From NCBI GenBank assembly GCA_963763095.1, contig CAVXNR010000006.1, positions 248,001 through 312,000 of the forward strand: 64,000 bases of DNA. The letters are read 5' to 3'. The notes beneath the pieces are model-generated. The model had not been told where the DNA came from, ran no database searches, and was given only the letters and a program-made list of their open reading frames with translations. The DNA comes from CAVUCH01 sp963763095 (GTDB taxonomy: Bacteria; Acidobacteriota; Vicinamibacteria; Vicinamibacterales; JAENWD01). Below, in pieces: positions 8,495 to 16,985 of the stretch (positions are counted from its first letter, which is position 1; every line of letters starts with the position of its first letter). The translations under genes and the position numbers were made by a program.

Positions 8495-10342
8495 CTATCG
8501 CCGGGTGCCCACGATCGCCCTCAGCTGCCGCAGGCGCGCGTCGAGGGCTTCCGGGCTGGTCGAGGCGTACTTCGGCGGCAGCAGCCGCCGGCTCGAGGCT
8601 TCGAACACCGCCAGCAGCTCCATGTACTCGAGCAACTCCTCGTCGCGGCTCGGGAAGTAGTCGGAGGCAGCCCGGATGAAGTGCTCCGCGCTCACCGAAG
8701 CGCTGCCGCCATCCTGGCGGGCCGCATCGTCGTTGGCCAGCAGAATCACCGCCTCGATGTCGGCGTTGCTGTAGCCGACCAGGCGGGTCGAGAACTCGGC
8801 TCGAATCGCGGTGAAGTCCACCGTCGTTGCGATGTGGTTCTTCCTGACCTGCGCCGCCACCACCTGCTCAACGTCCTCGGGCGTCTGCACGTATAGAAAC
8901 GGGATCTTCCGATCCAGCCGCCCCGCCCGCTTGAGATCCACATCCAGCTTGTCGGGACGATTGGTCATCACGAGAAACAGGATGCGGCCCCTGTTCGACG
9001 TGTCGGACATGAACTCCTTGATGCGGGCGATGACCCGCGAGGAGGTGCCGCCGTCGCCATCGCCGTCGGTGTTGCCGAAGGCACGGTCGCCTTCGTCGAT
9101 GATGATCACCACCTGGCCGATCGCCTTGACGACGGTCAGGATTTTCTCGAGGTTCCCCTCCGTCGCGCCCACCCACTTCGACCGGAAGTTCTTCAGCTTC
9201 ACGGTCGGGAGGCCGCATTCCCTCGCGAACGCCTCGGCGACGAACGTCTTGCCCGTGCCCATCGGGCCGGTGAACAGCATCCCCATCGGCACACGGCTCG
9301 TGCGCCCTTCGCGAATGTTCTCGGCAATGACGAGCAGGTCCTTCTTGACCTCCTCCATGCCGCCGACCACGTCGAAGCCGTGCTGCGGCTCGACGAACTC
9401 GACCAGGCCGAAGCACTCGCGCTCGAGGATCTCGCGCTTGCGCCGCACGATCAGCCGGTCGGCCTCGCGGCGTGCGCGATCGGCGGACGCCGTGCCCGGA
9501 TCCGGCGGCGCCGCACCCGGGGCCAGCAGCTGCAGCAGCTCGTCGCGACCGAGGCCGGTCGTCAGGGCCGCCAGCTTGTGCGCGCGCTCCGCGGCATCCG
9601 GCGTGCTGCCGAGTATGCCGGCAATGAGCGTCTCGCGTGCGGCGCGATCCTCTTCCGCCACGGGCGGGGGCGCGAGGATGGCCGCAATCTGGACGACCTT
9701 CAGGCCGGCGGTCAGGTCCGCATAGTGATCCGCGTCGCTGTCCCGGAGCATCGGGTCCGCAAGCTTCGCGGCCGCACGCCTGGCCTCCCGGTCCGGCATG
9801 GGCACCTCGACGACGGCCACCTTCGGGTTCGACACCAGCTTCGGCGAGAGCTCGGCCAGGTTTTCGGTCACGAGGAGCACGACGTTGTCACCCCGCTCGA
9901 TCTCGGGCAGGAACGACCACCGGTGCAGCGTGACAATGGCGGCGCGGTCGCCGTCGGCTTGAAACGACGGATCGCCCGAAGGCGCCAGCGTGTCGGCGTA
10001 CTCGAGGATGACGGCCGTGCGGGTTGATCCGACGAGCAGCCGCTCCAGCGCCGCGAGCACGCGTTCCTTCGGCGAGGCCAGCAGCACGTCGTCTATCCCC
10101 ACCGCCGGCGAGGCGGGCATCTTCGCAAACCGGACACCCGTCGAGAGGTTGTAGACCGCGATCGCGTCCTTGTTGTCTCTGAGCAGCACCTCGGAGAGAA
10201 AAGCCGTGAGACCGAGCAGGCGCTGCTGCTGGACGATGGTGTCGTAGACGTTGCCATGGAGGATGAACATGGCCGATTCGCCGCGCAGGTAGCGGCGGCG
10301 CAGGTCGTCGGCCCACGAGGGAAGGACGCGGGCCTCGCTCAC
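8495..10342 (-). CDS. AAA+ ATPase (classic AAA, Vps4/FtsH-like module)
   Basis: A 615-residue protein with two AAA-like halves. The N-terminal half (FILHGNVYDTIVQQQRLLGL ... TRTAVILEYADTLAPSGD) looks like an inactive AAA module because no Walker A is visible. The C-terminal half has Walker A GPMGTGKT (about 359-366), Walker B VVIIIDEGDRAF (about 411-417) and the conserved RAGRLDRKIPF segment used for arginine-finger contacts in classic AAA proteins. No TM segment or protease domain is present. It overlaps the upstream two-TM gene by 4 nt and belongs to the PspA/ABC operon. Because PspA proteins are ESCRT-III homologues and Vps4 is the AAA remodeller of ESCRT-III, a PspA-remodelling role is a reasonable inference but is not shown by the sequence. 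Confidence 0.87.
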   Translation of the reverse strand: MSEARVLPSWADDLRRRYLRGESAMFILHGNVYDTIVQQQRLLGLTAFLSEVLLRDNKDAIAVYNLSTGVRFAKMPASPAVGIDDVLLASPKERVLAALERLLVGSTRTAVILEYADTLAPSGDPSFQADGDRAAIVTLHRWSFLPEIERGDNVVLLVTENLAELSPKLVSNPKVAVVEVPMPDREARRAAAKLADPMLRDSDADHYADLTAGLKVVQIAAILAPPPVAEEDRAARETLIAGILGSTPDAAERAHKLAALTTGLGRDELLQLLAPGAAPPDPGTASADRARREADRLIVRRKREILERECFGLVEFVEPQHGFDVVGGMEEVKKDLLVIAENIREGRTSRVPMGMLFTGPMGTGKTFVAEAFARECGLPTVKLKNFRSKWVGATEGNLEKILTVVKAIGQVVIIIDEGDRAFGNTDGDGDGGTSSRVIARIKEFMSDTSNRGRILFLVMTNRPDKLDVDLKRAGRLDRKIPFLYVQTPEDVEQVVAAQVRKNHIATTVDFTAIRAEFSTRLVGYSNADIEAVILLANDDAARQDGGSASVSAEHFIRAASDYFPSRDEELLEYMELLAVFEASSRRLLPPKYASTSPEALDARLRQLRAIVGTRR

Positions 10343-11250
10343 GTTGTGATCCCCAATGAGTTGAGCATCCGCTCGGTGTCGGCGGCGCTCTGCTCGATCG
10401 ATTCGACGCCAGTCAGCAGATCGTTCAGCTGCCCGGACAGCTCCTGCGGCGACTGCATGGTCACGATCTGATCCCCGATCAACTGGAACGAGTTCTCGAT
10501 TAGATCGAGCTGGCCGCGTGCGACGTCGAGGTAGCGCCGAATCTCCTGCACCTTCTCGAGCCGCTTGCCGAGGATGGCGAGATTGCGCTTGGCGATGTCG
10601 ATTCCAGGTCCGGCGCCTTCCCCCGTCCGGATGGTCGTCTCCCAGCGGCCGCGCTCGCGCTCGACGGCCACCACATCAACCGTGACGAGGTACTGCTCGT
10701 AGCGCGAGCAGGTCACGGCCAGGTCGATGAAGGCGTCGACCAGCTTGTCGGTCTTCACGAGCTCGCCCCGGAGCAGGTCGCCGGTGAACGACGGGTTCTG
10801 CGCCGCCAGGCGGCGAATCTCCTGCTGACGATCCACGAGCCGCTGCACGCGCGCACGCACCTCCTCCTCGAGCGTCGTCATGCGCTCCGCCCGCTGCTGC
10901 TCGAGCAGCGCGTTCCGGATCTGATCGAACTTCGGGTCCCACAGCAGGTGCTGCAGGCGTGCCGAATCGGGCGCATAGAGCAGCCACAGTGCCTCGGCGC
11001 CGAGCGCGGCAATCGCCAGGACCGGGTTCAGCGTGATGCCGGCGGCAGCGAGTGCTCCGACGAAGAGCGACAGGTTGTAGGGGTTCCGAAACGCCAGTTT
11101 CAAGTATGGCCGCTTGCCGAAAAGGGCACTGCTCGCCAGATCGGTCGCCGTCTCGCGCAGGGCCGACGCCATGGCGCTCCGGGGCCTGGCCGCGGCCGGT
11201 GCCGCCTGGGGCTGCGGCCCCGCCGAGGACGGCTTTTCGGGCGCGCTCAT
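10339..11250 (-). CDS. Hypothetical two-TM, coiled-coil protein of the PspA/ABC operon
   Basis: A 303-residue protein that I do not recognise as a named family. A Pro/Ala-rich N-terminus precedes two adjacent hydrophobic helices (NLSLFVGALAAAGITLNPVL and AIAALGAEALWLLYA). A long, charged helical region follows, with predicted coiled-coil character (TTLEEEVRARVQRLVDRQQE, and later NLAILGKRLEKVQEIRRYL). The start chosen is the ATG at 11248-11250 (MSAPEKPSS). The frame stays open upstream but there overlaps the ABC ATPase gene. It lies 11 nt after that gene and overlaps the AAA+ gene by 4 nt. It may be a membrane platform for the AAA+ or PspA protein, by position only. Confidence 0.75.
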   Translation of the reverse strand: MSAPEKPSSAGPQPQAAPAAARPRSAMASALRETATDLASSALFGKRPYLKLAFRNPYNLSLFVGALAAAGITLNPVLAIAALGAEALWLLYAPDSARLQHLLWDPKFDQIRNALLEQQRAERMTTLEEEVRARVQRLVDRQQEIRRLAAQNPSFTGDLLRGELVKTDKLVDAFIDLAVTCSRYEQYLVTVDVVAVERERGRWETTIRTGEGAGPGIDIAKRNLAILGKRLEKVQEIRRYLDVARGQLDLIENSFQLIGDQIVTMQSPQELSGQLNDLLTGVESIEQSAADTERMLNSLGITT

Positions 11251-11261
11251 ACGGTCACATT

Positions 11262-12167
11262 CTACGTGGCGCGCGGCTGTGGCGCGTAGAGCAGGTCGAG
11301 CAGCTGTTTCTCGACGACGCGGAACTCGGCGGCAGACTTCAGGGCGGCGTCGCGCACGGGAAAGTACGGCACGTCGACGCGGTGCAGGATGCGCGCGGGG
11401 CGGTTCGACAGCACGTACACGCTGTCGCCCAGATACACGGCTTCCGACACATCGTGGGTGACGAAGAGGGTGGTGTTGTCCTCGGTGCGCGACACGTCCA
11501 GCAGGAGCGACTGCATGCCCCATCGCGTCTGCGGGTCGAGCGCGCCGAACGGTTCGTCCATGAGCACCAGCCGCGGGCGATTGATGAGCGTGCGAGCGAT
11601 CGCCACGCGCTGCTTCATCCCGCCTGAGAGATCCTTCGGGTAGCGATCCGCAAACTCCTCGAGCCCGACGGCCTTCAGGTAGTGATCGGAGCGCTCCCGC
11701 CGTTCGGCCTTTCGCACGCCCTGCAGCCGAAGGCCGTACTCGACGTTATCGCGGACGGTCAGCCAGCCGAAGGAGGTGTAGGCCTGGAACACCATTCCCC
11801 GCTCCCGGCCGACGCCCGTCACGGGCGTGCCGTCGAGCAGCACTTCACCTTTCGTCGGTGCGAGCAGGCCCGCGACGGCCTTGAGGATCGTCGACTTTCC
11901 GCAGCCGGACGGACCGAGGAACACCACGATCTCACCGATGTCGGGCTTGTTGAGAATCTCGAACGACACGTCGCGCACGGCCTCTGTTGCGCGCCCGGAG
12001 CGATCACGATACGTCACCGAGAGGTTGCTCACCCGCAGCGTCGGCGTGGACGCCGCGGGGCGGGGCGTGTAGGTAGGCGGCGCGGCCGCACCGCGATCGG
12101 CAACGGTGACGGCGACGGTGCCGGGCTCGCCGGCCTGCGGAGTCCCCTTCGCGGCGCCCTCGCTCAT
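11262..12167 (-). CDS. ABC transporter ATP-binding protein (nitrate/sulfonate/taurine type)
   Basis: A 301-residue ATPase with all ABC motifs: Walker A GPSGCGKST, signature LSGGMKQRVAIAR, Walker B RLVLMDEPFGALD and switch histidine THDVSEA. A Pro/Ala-rich N-terminal tail of ~45 residues precedes the domain (TLRVSNLSVTYRD). The sequence is closest in style to SsuB/TauB. The start at 12165-12167 (MSEGAAKGT) gives an ATGA overlap with the permease stop, so it is preferred over longer in-frame starts that would overlap the permease more deeply. It energises the permease encoded immediately upstream. Confidence 0.92.
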   Translation of the reverse strand: MSEGAAKGTPQAGEPGTVAVTVADRGAAAPPTYTPRPAASTPTLRVSNLSVTYRDRSGRATEAVRDVSFEILNKPDIGEIVVFLGPSGCGKSTILKAVAGLLAPTKGEVLLDGTPVTGVGRERGMVFQAYTSFGWLTVRDNVEYGLRLQGVRKAERRERSDHYLKAVGLEEFADRYPKDLSGGMKQRVAIARTLINRPRLVLMDEPFGALDPQTRWGMQSLLLDVSRTEDNTTLFVTHDVSEAVYLGDSVYVLSNRPARILHRVDVPYFPVRDAALKSAAEFRVVEKQLLDLLYAPQPRAT

Positions 12168-12958
12168 GCCTTCTCCCGCCACCGGAAGAGCGCGCTCGAG
12201 ATCATCCGGATCAGGACATCCGTCAGCAGCCCGATGCCGCCGATGACCAGCAGGCCGGCGAACGACCACGAGGCCTTCTGGTGCGTGCGGGCGAGCTCCA
12301 CCATGTATCCGAGCCCGTGTTCAGGGTTCACCGCCTCGGCGAGGATCACGTAGGTCCAGGAGATGGCGTTCATCACCCGGAACGAATCGAAGATCTCGGG
12401 CAGAGCGGGCGGCAGCAGCACCGTCCGCACGACCTGCGCCCTGGTGGCGCCGAGGGTGCGCGCCGTCTGCACCAGTTCCTCGGGCACCGCGCGAATGGCG
12501 GATACCACTACCGGCAGGAGGTACACGAACACCCCGAGAAACAGGAACGCGATCTTCTGTTTCTCGTAGATCCCGAACCAGAGAATCAGGAGCGGGATGA
12601 AGGCCGAAATCGGCATGTACCGGAGCGGCGCCACGATCGGCTCGAAGATGCGGTTGATGGGCTCGAAGGCGCCCATCAGCACGCCGAGGGGCAGCGCCAC
12701 GGCGGACGCGAGCACGAACGCGATGGCGATGCGGCGCGTCGAAACGAGGATCGCGTTCAGCAGGTCGTACTGGATGAACAGCTGGAGCGTGCCGCGGACG
12801 ACCTCGCTCGGCGAGGGCAGGAAGTCAGGTGGTGCAAACCCGCCGTACGTGAGCAGACACCACCCGCCGAGGACCACCGTTGGCGCCACGAGCCCAAGCA
12901 GCAGCGCCGTGCGAGGCGACAGCGGCTCGCGCAACTCGAACAGTTCCCGGCGTCTCAT
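12164..12958 (-). CDS. ABC transporter permease (SsuC/TauC type)
   Basis: A 264-residue inner-membrane permease with about six TM helices and the binding-protein-dependent transport signature. The EAA loop reads EELVQTARTLGATRAQVVRT. It is flanked by helices such as VFVYLLPVVVSAIRAV and WSFAGLLVIGGIGLLTDVLI. Only one permease gene is present, so it presumably acts as a homodimer. It starts 12 nt after the stop of the SBP-OmpA gene and overlaps the ATPase start by 4 nt, confirming a tight operon. Confidence 0.92.
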   Translation of the reverse strand: MRRRELFELREPLSPRTALLLGLVAPTVVLGGWCLLTYGGFAPPDFLPSPSEVVRGTLQLFIQYDLLNAILVSTRRIAIAFVLASAVALPLGVLMGAFEPINRIFEPIVAPLRYMPISAFIPLLILWFGIYEKQKIAFLFLGVFVYLLPVVVSAIRAVPEELVQTARTLGATRAQVVRTVLLPPALPEIFDSFRVMNAISWTYVILAEAVNPEHGLGYMVELARTHQKASWSFAGLLVIGGIGLLTDVLIRMISSALFRWREKA

Positions 12959-12970
12959 CGAACTGGACGT

Positions 12971-14611
12971 CTACCCCTCCGTCGCGAGCACGACCTTGAT
13001 GTCCGTGCGGCGGTTCAGCTGACGTCCGGTCTCGGTGGTGTTCGGCGCCATCGGATTGCTCGCACCCCGGCCGATCGTCTGGAACCGCGTCGCCGGCATG
13101 CCCGGGAAGCTCTTGAGGATGTAGTTCTTGATGGCGAGCGCGCGACGCTCGGACAGCGTCATGTTGCCGCTCGGCGAACCGGTCGAATCCGTATTGCCCT
13201 CGACCCGCAGATACGTGTTGCCAAACGACGTCATCGTCTCGCCGAGCGCATCGAGCACGAAGTACGAGCCCGGCATGATCTCGTCGGAGCCCGGCGTGAA
13301 GTGGATCTGGATCTGCTTGTTGATGATCGCGCGATCGTTCGAGGACGGCGACCTGGCCGCGAGCGCCGTTTCCTGCACCTTCTGGCCCGGGTAGGCGGAC
13401 GCCAGCGCCGCCAGGAACCGCGTGTCGGCCCAGTCGTTAGCCGACACCGCCCTCGTCACCAGCCCCTTCTTGCGCCAGATCACGAACGCCGTATCGAATA
13501 GCGTCTCGTAGTGCGCCTTGCCTCCCGTGAGGCCATAGAACTGGGCGTTGTCGGCGTACGGCGTCAGCTTCAGACCGGAGAGCATGCCAGACACGGTCTC
13601 TGTATCGAGCTTCAGTGCCTTCCCGACAACCGCATAGGCGGACGCCGGGTCGGCCTTCATCATCTCGATGCCGTCGAACCAGCCGTGGACGAAATCGCGC
13701 ACGGTTTCCGGATACTGATCGATGACGTCCTGCCTCGCGCAGAGCGTGTCGGCGATGATGTTGGTGGCGGCGGTGGTCGATACGAGCACGTGCGCCTCGT
13801 CTCCGCGGGCGGTCACGGCGGACGACAGGTCCGGCTCCCAGGTGACGGCGGCATCCACCTGGCGCGCCTTGAACATCGCGGCCGCGGCCGGGGCGTCCTG
13901 CGTGAAGATGATGTTCTTCTCGACGGCCGCCCGGTCCTCGGGCGACAGGCCGGACTGCGTCAACAGGTAGAGCAGGAGGAAGTGCGAGGGCGTGAACTGC
14001 GTACACGCAATCCGCTTTCCTTTCAGATCCTCGACGGACTTGATGCTCGCGAGCGAGACGATGCCGTCTCCGCCCCGGGACCAATCCTGCATCAGAATCG
14101 ACCGCGCCTTCTGGTTCTGCTCGCTGAGGATCGACGCTTCGCGCGCCCAGTTGTCGACTGTGTTCCACATCACGTCGACATCGCCCTTGCGGAACGCCGC
14201 CAGCTTCGCGGCCGGATCTTCGATCAGCACGAACTTCACGGCGAACCCGTAGCGCTTCGCGTACCCCGACTGGGCTCCCGGGTCGAGGCCGCCGTTCACC
14301 ACGATGCCCGGTGCGTGGCCCGCCCACGTGTTGATGGCCACGACCAGCGGACGGCCGATTTTGCCGGACCCGGACAGCGCCGCTTGCGTCACCCCGGCCG
14401 CCCCGGAGTTGCGGCCCGGGTCTGGCGGTGCATTCTTGAGCGCCTCGAAGTCCGAGGACGACACCGGCGTGCCGCTGCCGCCGGCCGCACCCTCGCTCCT
14501 CCCGACCGCCCACCGGCGCACGTCCTGGCCCTTGTAGTGCCAGAACGCGTAGCCGACGACGGCCACGATCACGAACGTGATGAAGAGCTTGGCAAATGGG
14601 GTCAGTTTCAT
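12971..14611 (-). CDS. ABC substrate-binding protein (NMT1/SsuA-like) fused to OmpA peptidoglycan-binding domain
   Basis: A 546-residue protein with three parts. An N-terminal membrane anchor comes first (LFITFVIVAVVGYAFWHY, residues 8-25), without a lipobox or obvious cleavage site. A periplasmic binding domain covers about 85-400 (INTWAGHAPGIVVNGG, GDVDVMWNTVDNWAREA, GKRIACTQFTPSHFLLLYLL, VDAAVTWEPDLSSAV). A C-terminal OmpA-type domain covers about 430-546 and has GNTDSTGSPSGNMTLSERRA, with the Asp and Arg used to bind diaminopimelate. The receptor would therefore be held both at the inner membrane and to the cell wall, which is unusual for an importer SBP. The ligand is unknown; the fold resembles nitrate/sulfonate/thiamine-precursor binders. 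The permease and ATPase follow directly. Confidence 0.88.
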   Translation of the reverse strand: MKLTPFAKLFITFVIVAVVGYAFWHYKGQDVRRWAVGRSEGAAGGSGTPVSSSDFEALKNAPPDPGRNSGAAGVTQAALSGSGKIGRPLVVAINTWAGHAPGIVVNGGLDPGAQSGYAKRYGFAVKFVLIEDPAAKLAAFRKGDVDVMWNTVDNWAREASILSEQNQKARSILMQDWSRGGDGIVSLASIKSVEDLKGKRIACTQFTPSHFLLLYLLTQSGLSPEDRAAVEKNIIFTQDAPAAAAMFKARQVDAAVTWEPDLSSAVTARGDEAHVLVSTTAATNIIADTLCARQDVIDQYPETVRDFVHGWFDGIEMMKADPASAYAVVGKALKLDTETVSGMLSGLKLTPYADNAQFYGLTGGKAHYETLFDTAFVIWRKKGLVTRAVSANDWADTRFLAALASAYPGQKVQETALAARSPSSNDRAIINKQIQIHFTPGSDEIMPGSYFVLDALGETMTSFGNTYLRVEGNTDSTGSPSGNMTLSERRALAIKNYILKSFPGMPATRFQTIGRGASNPMAPNTTETGRQLNRRTDIKVVLATEG

Positions 14612-14635
14612 GATGGCCTTTGATTCGAACCCGCC

Positions 14636-15334
14636 TCACATCGTCTTCTGGCCGGCCGCGGCTTTCCTGGCCTTCAGCTCGGCGAGCTGCTGCCGCGCCT
14701 GCACGTCGCCGACCTGGTTGCGGAGCGCCGCGAGCCGCCCGTCGAGCGACGTCCCGGCCAGCTCCGATCCAAGGTTCGCCTCGGCGATGGTCGTTTTGAT
14801 GTGCTCGCGCACGTTGTCGAGCGCCTTGACATCGGCTTCGACCGACAGTCCATCGAGCTGCTGCTGGATGCGGATGCGGGCCTGCGCCGACTGCATTTTC
14901 GCCAGCATGGAGTCGCGTTCGGCCTTGAGCTTCCGGATCTCACTCTGCACGCCGATGAGGGAGTTCTTGGCGCTGTCGGCGTCCGCCTGCGCGGTGTCGA
15001 GCTCCGCCTTCATCTCCGCCATGTCGGCGGCCAGCTGGTTCTTCTTCTGGATCAGCACGAGCGCGAGATCGTCCTGACCGGTCTCGAGCGCGGCCCCGAG
15101 CTCGGCCTCGGTCTGCGCGAGATCTTTCGTGGTCTGCTGTACGCGCGCGTTGACGTCTTCGCGGCGCCGGATGATGGCCGCCGTGGCCGTCTTCAGGCGC
15201 GTGTACTTCTCGACCATCGAGTTGATGGCGTTCTCGTACGCGATCTCCGGATGCTGCTTTTCGACCCCTGAAATCCAGAGCGACAGGAAGCCGCGCCAGA
15301 GATTGCCGAAACGGGAAACGAGCCCCATGTTCAA
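14636..15334 (-). CDS. PspA/IM30 (Vipp1) family ESCRT-III-like protein
   Basis: A 232-residue, almost wholly helical coiled-coil protein. Its N-terminus VSRFGNLWRGFLSLWISGVE is an amphipathic helix followed by PEIAYENAINSMVEKYTRLK, the arrangement seen in PspA/IM30 proteins. Long heptad regions follow (KKNQLAADMAEMKAELDTAQ and beyond). Length and pattern match PspA (about 220-230 aa). PspA-type proteins polymerise on the inner membrane and protect or remodel it under envelope stress, and they belong to the ESCRT-III superfamily. It is the second gene of an operon with an ABC importer and an AAA+ ATPase; no pspF, pspB or pspC is present. Confidence in the family is moderate to high. Confidence 0.8.
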   Translation of the reverse strand: MNMGLVSRFGNLWRGFLSLWISGVEKQHPEIAYENAINSMVEKYTRLKTATAAIIRRREDVNARVQQTTKDLAQTEAELGAALETGQDDLALVLIQKKNQLAADMAEMKAELDTAQADADSAKNSLIGVQSEIRKLKAERDSMLAKMQSAQARIRIQQQLDGLSVEADVKALDNVREHIKTTIAEANLGSELAGTSLDGRLAALRNQVGDVQARQQLAELKARKAAAGQKTM

Positions 15335-15366
15335 TCAGCCTTTCTCTAGAACAATACGTGGGCGCT

Positions 15367-16014
15367 TCACGCCGGTTCGCCGGCGGACCCGCCCGTGGGG
15401 ACGTGCAGCCGCGGCGAGTCGCGCACCACGCGTGCGACCGCCTCCTGGCCGAAGAACTCGAGCACCTGCTGCACGCCGAGCTTCTGGTCGTTGCAGGCGC
15501 GCGCCACTGCCTGCTGCTCCTGCACGCGGGCGGTCATGACGCTGCGGATCCGTGCGACCTCTTCTTCGAACTGCCGGATGCGCAGCTCCGATTCGCGCAG
15601 CAGCGTCTGGGTTTCGGACTCGCCGACGCGGATGTAGCCCTCGAGCGCCTGGATCTCGGCCGCGCCCGTCTCGATAATCCGGTCTATGGGCACGCCGAAG
15701 GCCTTGAGCGATGCTTCGACTATCTGTTTCTTGACCGCCGGGTCGGTGCCCGCCGGCAGGGCGGCCAGCAAGTCGCGGGTCTTGGTGACCCGGTCGCGCT
15801 CCTCGGCGGGAATGCCAGCCGCCTCGAACACCTGGTCGAACTCCACCTGGCCGCTCGGCGAGGCCGGCGGGGGTGACACGAAAAAGGTCGAGGGGTCCGG
15901 AGGGGTCGCCGGTTGATTGGACGGCACGTCAGGGGCGTCTCGAGCGCCGGCCTCCTCGTCCTGTACGACCAGCCACCCGAGCACGGTCGTGCCCCAACCC
16001 TTCTTGTCAGCCAT
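15367..16014 (-). CDS. Hypothetical coiled-coil protein, first gene of the PspA/ABC operon
   Basis: A 215-residue protein that I do not recognise as a family. After MADKKGWGTTVLGWLVVQ comes a low-complexity Pro/Ser/Asp-rich linker. A region of about residues 58-100 then resembles a small helical domain (VEFDQVFEAAGIPAEERDRV ... LLAALPAGTD). A charged coiled coil follows (QTLLRESELRIRQFEEEVAR) and then a short C-terminal tail. The gene lies 32 nt upstream of the pspA-like gene. Since PspA-family proteins work with helical partners, a partner or regulator role is possible, but only by position. Confidence 0.72.
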   Translation of the reverse strand: MADKKGWGTTVLGWLVVQDEEAGARDAPDVPSNQPATPPDPSTFFVSPPPASPSGQVEFDQVFEAAGIPAEERDRVTKTRDLLAALPAGTDPAVKKQIVEASLKAFGVPIDRIIETGAAEIQALEGYIRVGESETQTLLRESELRIRQFEEEVARIRSVMTARVQEQQAVARACNDQKLGVQQVLEFFGQEAVARVVRDSPRLHVPTGGSAGEPA

Positions 16015-16313
16015 GACGTGTTCGGAGTCCTTCGTTTCGGGCCGGAATCGTGACGAGTGTAGGGCGGCCGGCAGGGCGAGTCAAATCGGCAAATCGCTCC
16101 CGCGGTCGACCCCACTCGGCCCAAGCGGGGGCCAGACTGGGGTACACGGAGTCCGTTGAGCCAGGGGCTCGCTCGCCCGTGCTGCAACAGGGATGGTAAT
16201 CGCGAGCCGGGCCGTCTGTTGCGGCCGAGTTCGCGTACACGCATGAGGTGTCCGTCGGTGCAGTGACCTCGCCGGAGCCGGGCGGGAAGTCTGCTGGGCT
16301 TGTGGCTGCGAGG

Positions 16314-16520
16314 TTACGCGCGGAGGTACCTGCCCACGGAATCGCGCCGCAGCACACCACGCTCGACGAGCCGGTCGAGCAGCTCGAGCACCTCAGGGTG
16401 AGGCATCGCCCACAACCGCGCCCCCTGAGCCGCGGTCAGGTTCAGGCCAGGCATCTCCTGGTATTCGCAAGCAATGCGGTGCAGGATGGCGGGGCCGACG
16501 AGTGTCTGAATGTGAGACAT
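16314..16520 (-). CDS. Small winged-helix-like hypothetical protein
   Basis: A 68-residue protein starting at the ATG at 16518-16520, preceded by AGGAG eight bases upstream; a longer frame exists but lacks this support. EYQEMPGLNLTAAQGARLW leads into a helix-turn-helix-like segment MPHPEVLELLDRLVERGVLR and ends DSVGRYLRA. This matches a short acidobacterial protein type whose pattern (REYREMPGL ... L..LV..GFL) looks like a degenerate winged helix, probably a small DNA-binding or regulatory protein. It is not clearly linked to its neighbours: the PspA operon starts about 300 bp downstream on the same strand. Confidence 0.55.
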   Translation of the reverse strand: MSHIQTLVGPAILHRIACEYQEMPGLNLTAAQGARLWAMPHPEVLELLDRLVERGVLRRDSVGRYLRA

Positions 16521-16756
16521 CACTCGTTCTCCTGGAAGAAGTTGAGGGCGCACGGCGCGGGCGCGTACGCCAACCAATCGTCGAACACGACAACTCTAGA
16601 CGGGCGTTGTCACGGCGACACGACTGCCGTGCCCCAGCCATGTAAACTCTGGCCCAGCGCTCAGCCCCAGCTTGGCTGCGCCGACGCGGCACGACAGGTC
16701 GTCCGGACAAGCCAATCTCCGATGCGTCCAGCGGCAGAGCCCGTTGGTCGTCGAAT

Positions 16757-16788
16757 AAAAAAGGCGGCTGCTGTGACCAGCAGCCGCC
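16757..16788 (-). terminator. Rho-independent terminator (minus strand)
   Basis: GGCGGCTGCTG (16763-16773) and CAGCAGCCGCC (16778-16788) form a perfect 11-bp stem with a 4-base loop. On the minus strand the stem is followed by a run of six U (A-run 16757-16762). It sits just downstream of the minus-strand TonB-receptor remnant ending at 16812, so it is probably that lost gene's terminator. Confidence 0.85.
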
Positions 16789-16811
16789 CCATGTTGTGTC
16801 CGCGCTGGTGA

Positions 16812-16985
16812 TTAAAAGTTCAGGCGGACCGCGAACTGGGCCTGGCGGTTCGTGCCCAGCCCCACCGTGCGGCCCACGGTGCTGGTCAGCCTGCCGAACG
16901 TCCCTACAGGCAGCCGTGGTGTACCGCTGTTCCGGCTGAACCTCGTTTTCGCCGGTGCCGAGCGCGTTCGGCAGGGTGGCCAAGG
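16812..16985 (-). pseudogene. TonB-dependent receptor C-terminal remnant
   Basis: The minus-strand frame ending at TAA 16812-16814 reads GTFGRLTSTVGRTVGLGTNR and then RQAQFAVRLNF, the characteristic last strand of acidobacterial Oar-like TonB receptors, with the terminal phenylalanine used by the BAM machinery. Homology fades within about 50 codons upstream, and no intact N-terminal part follows, so only the 3' end survives. A good terminator remains downstream. The ~300 bp between this remnant and 17290 hold no recognisable gene. Confidence 0.65.
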
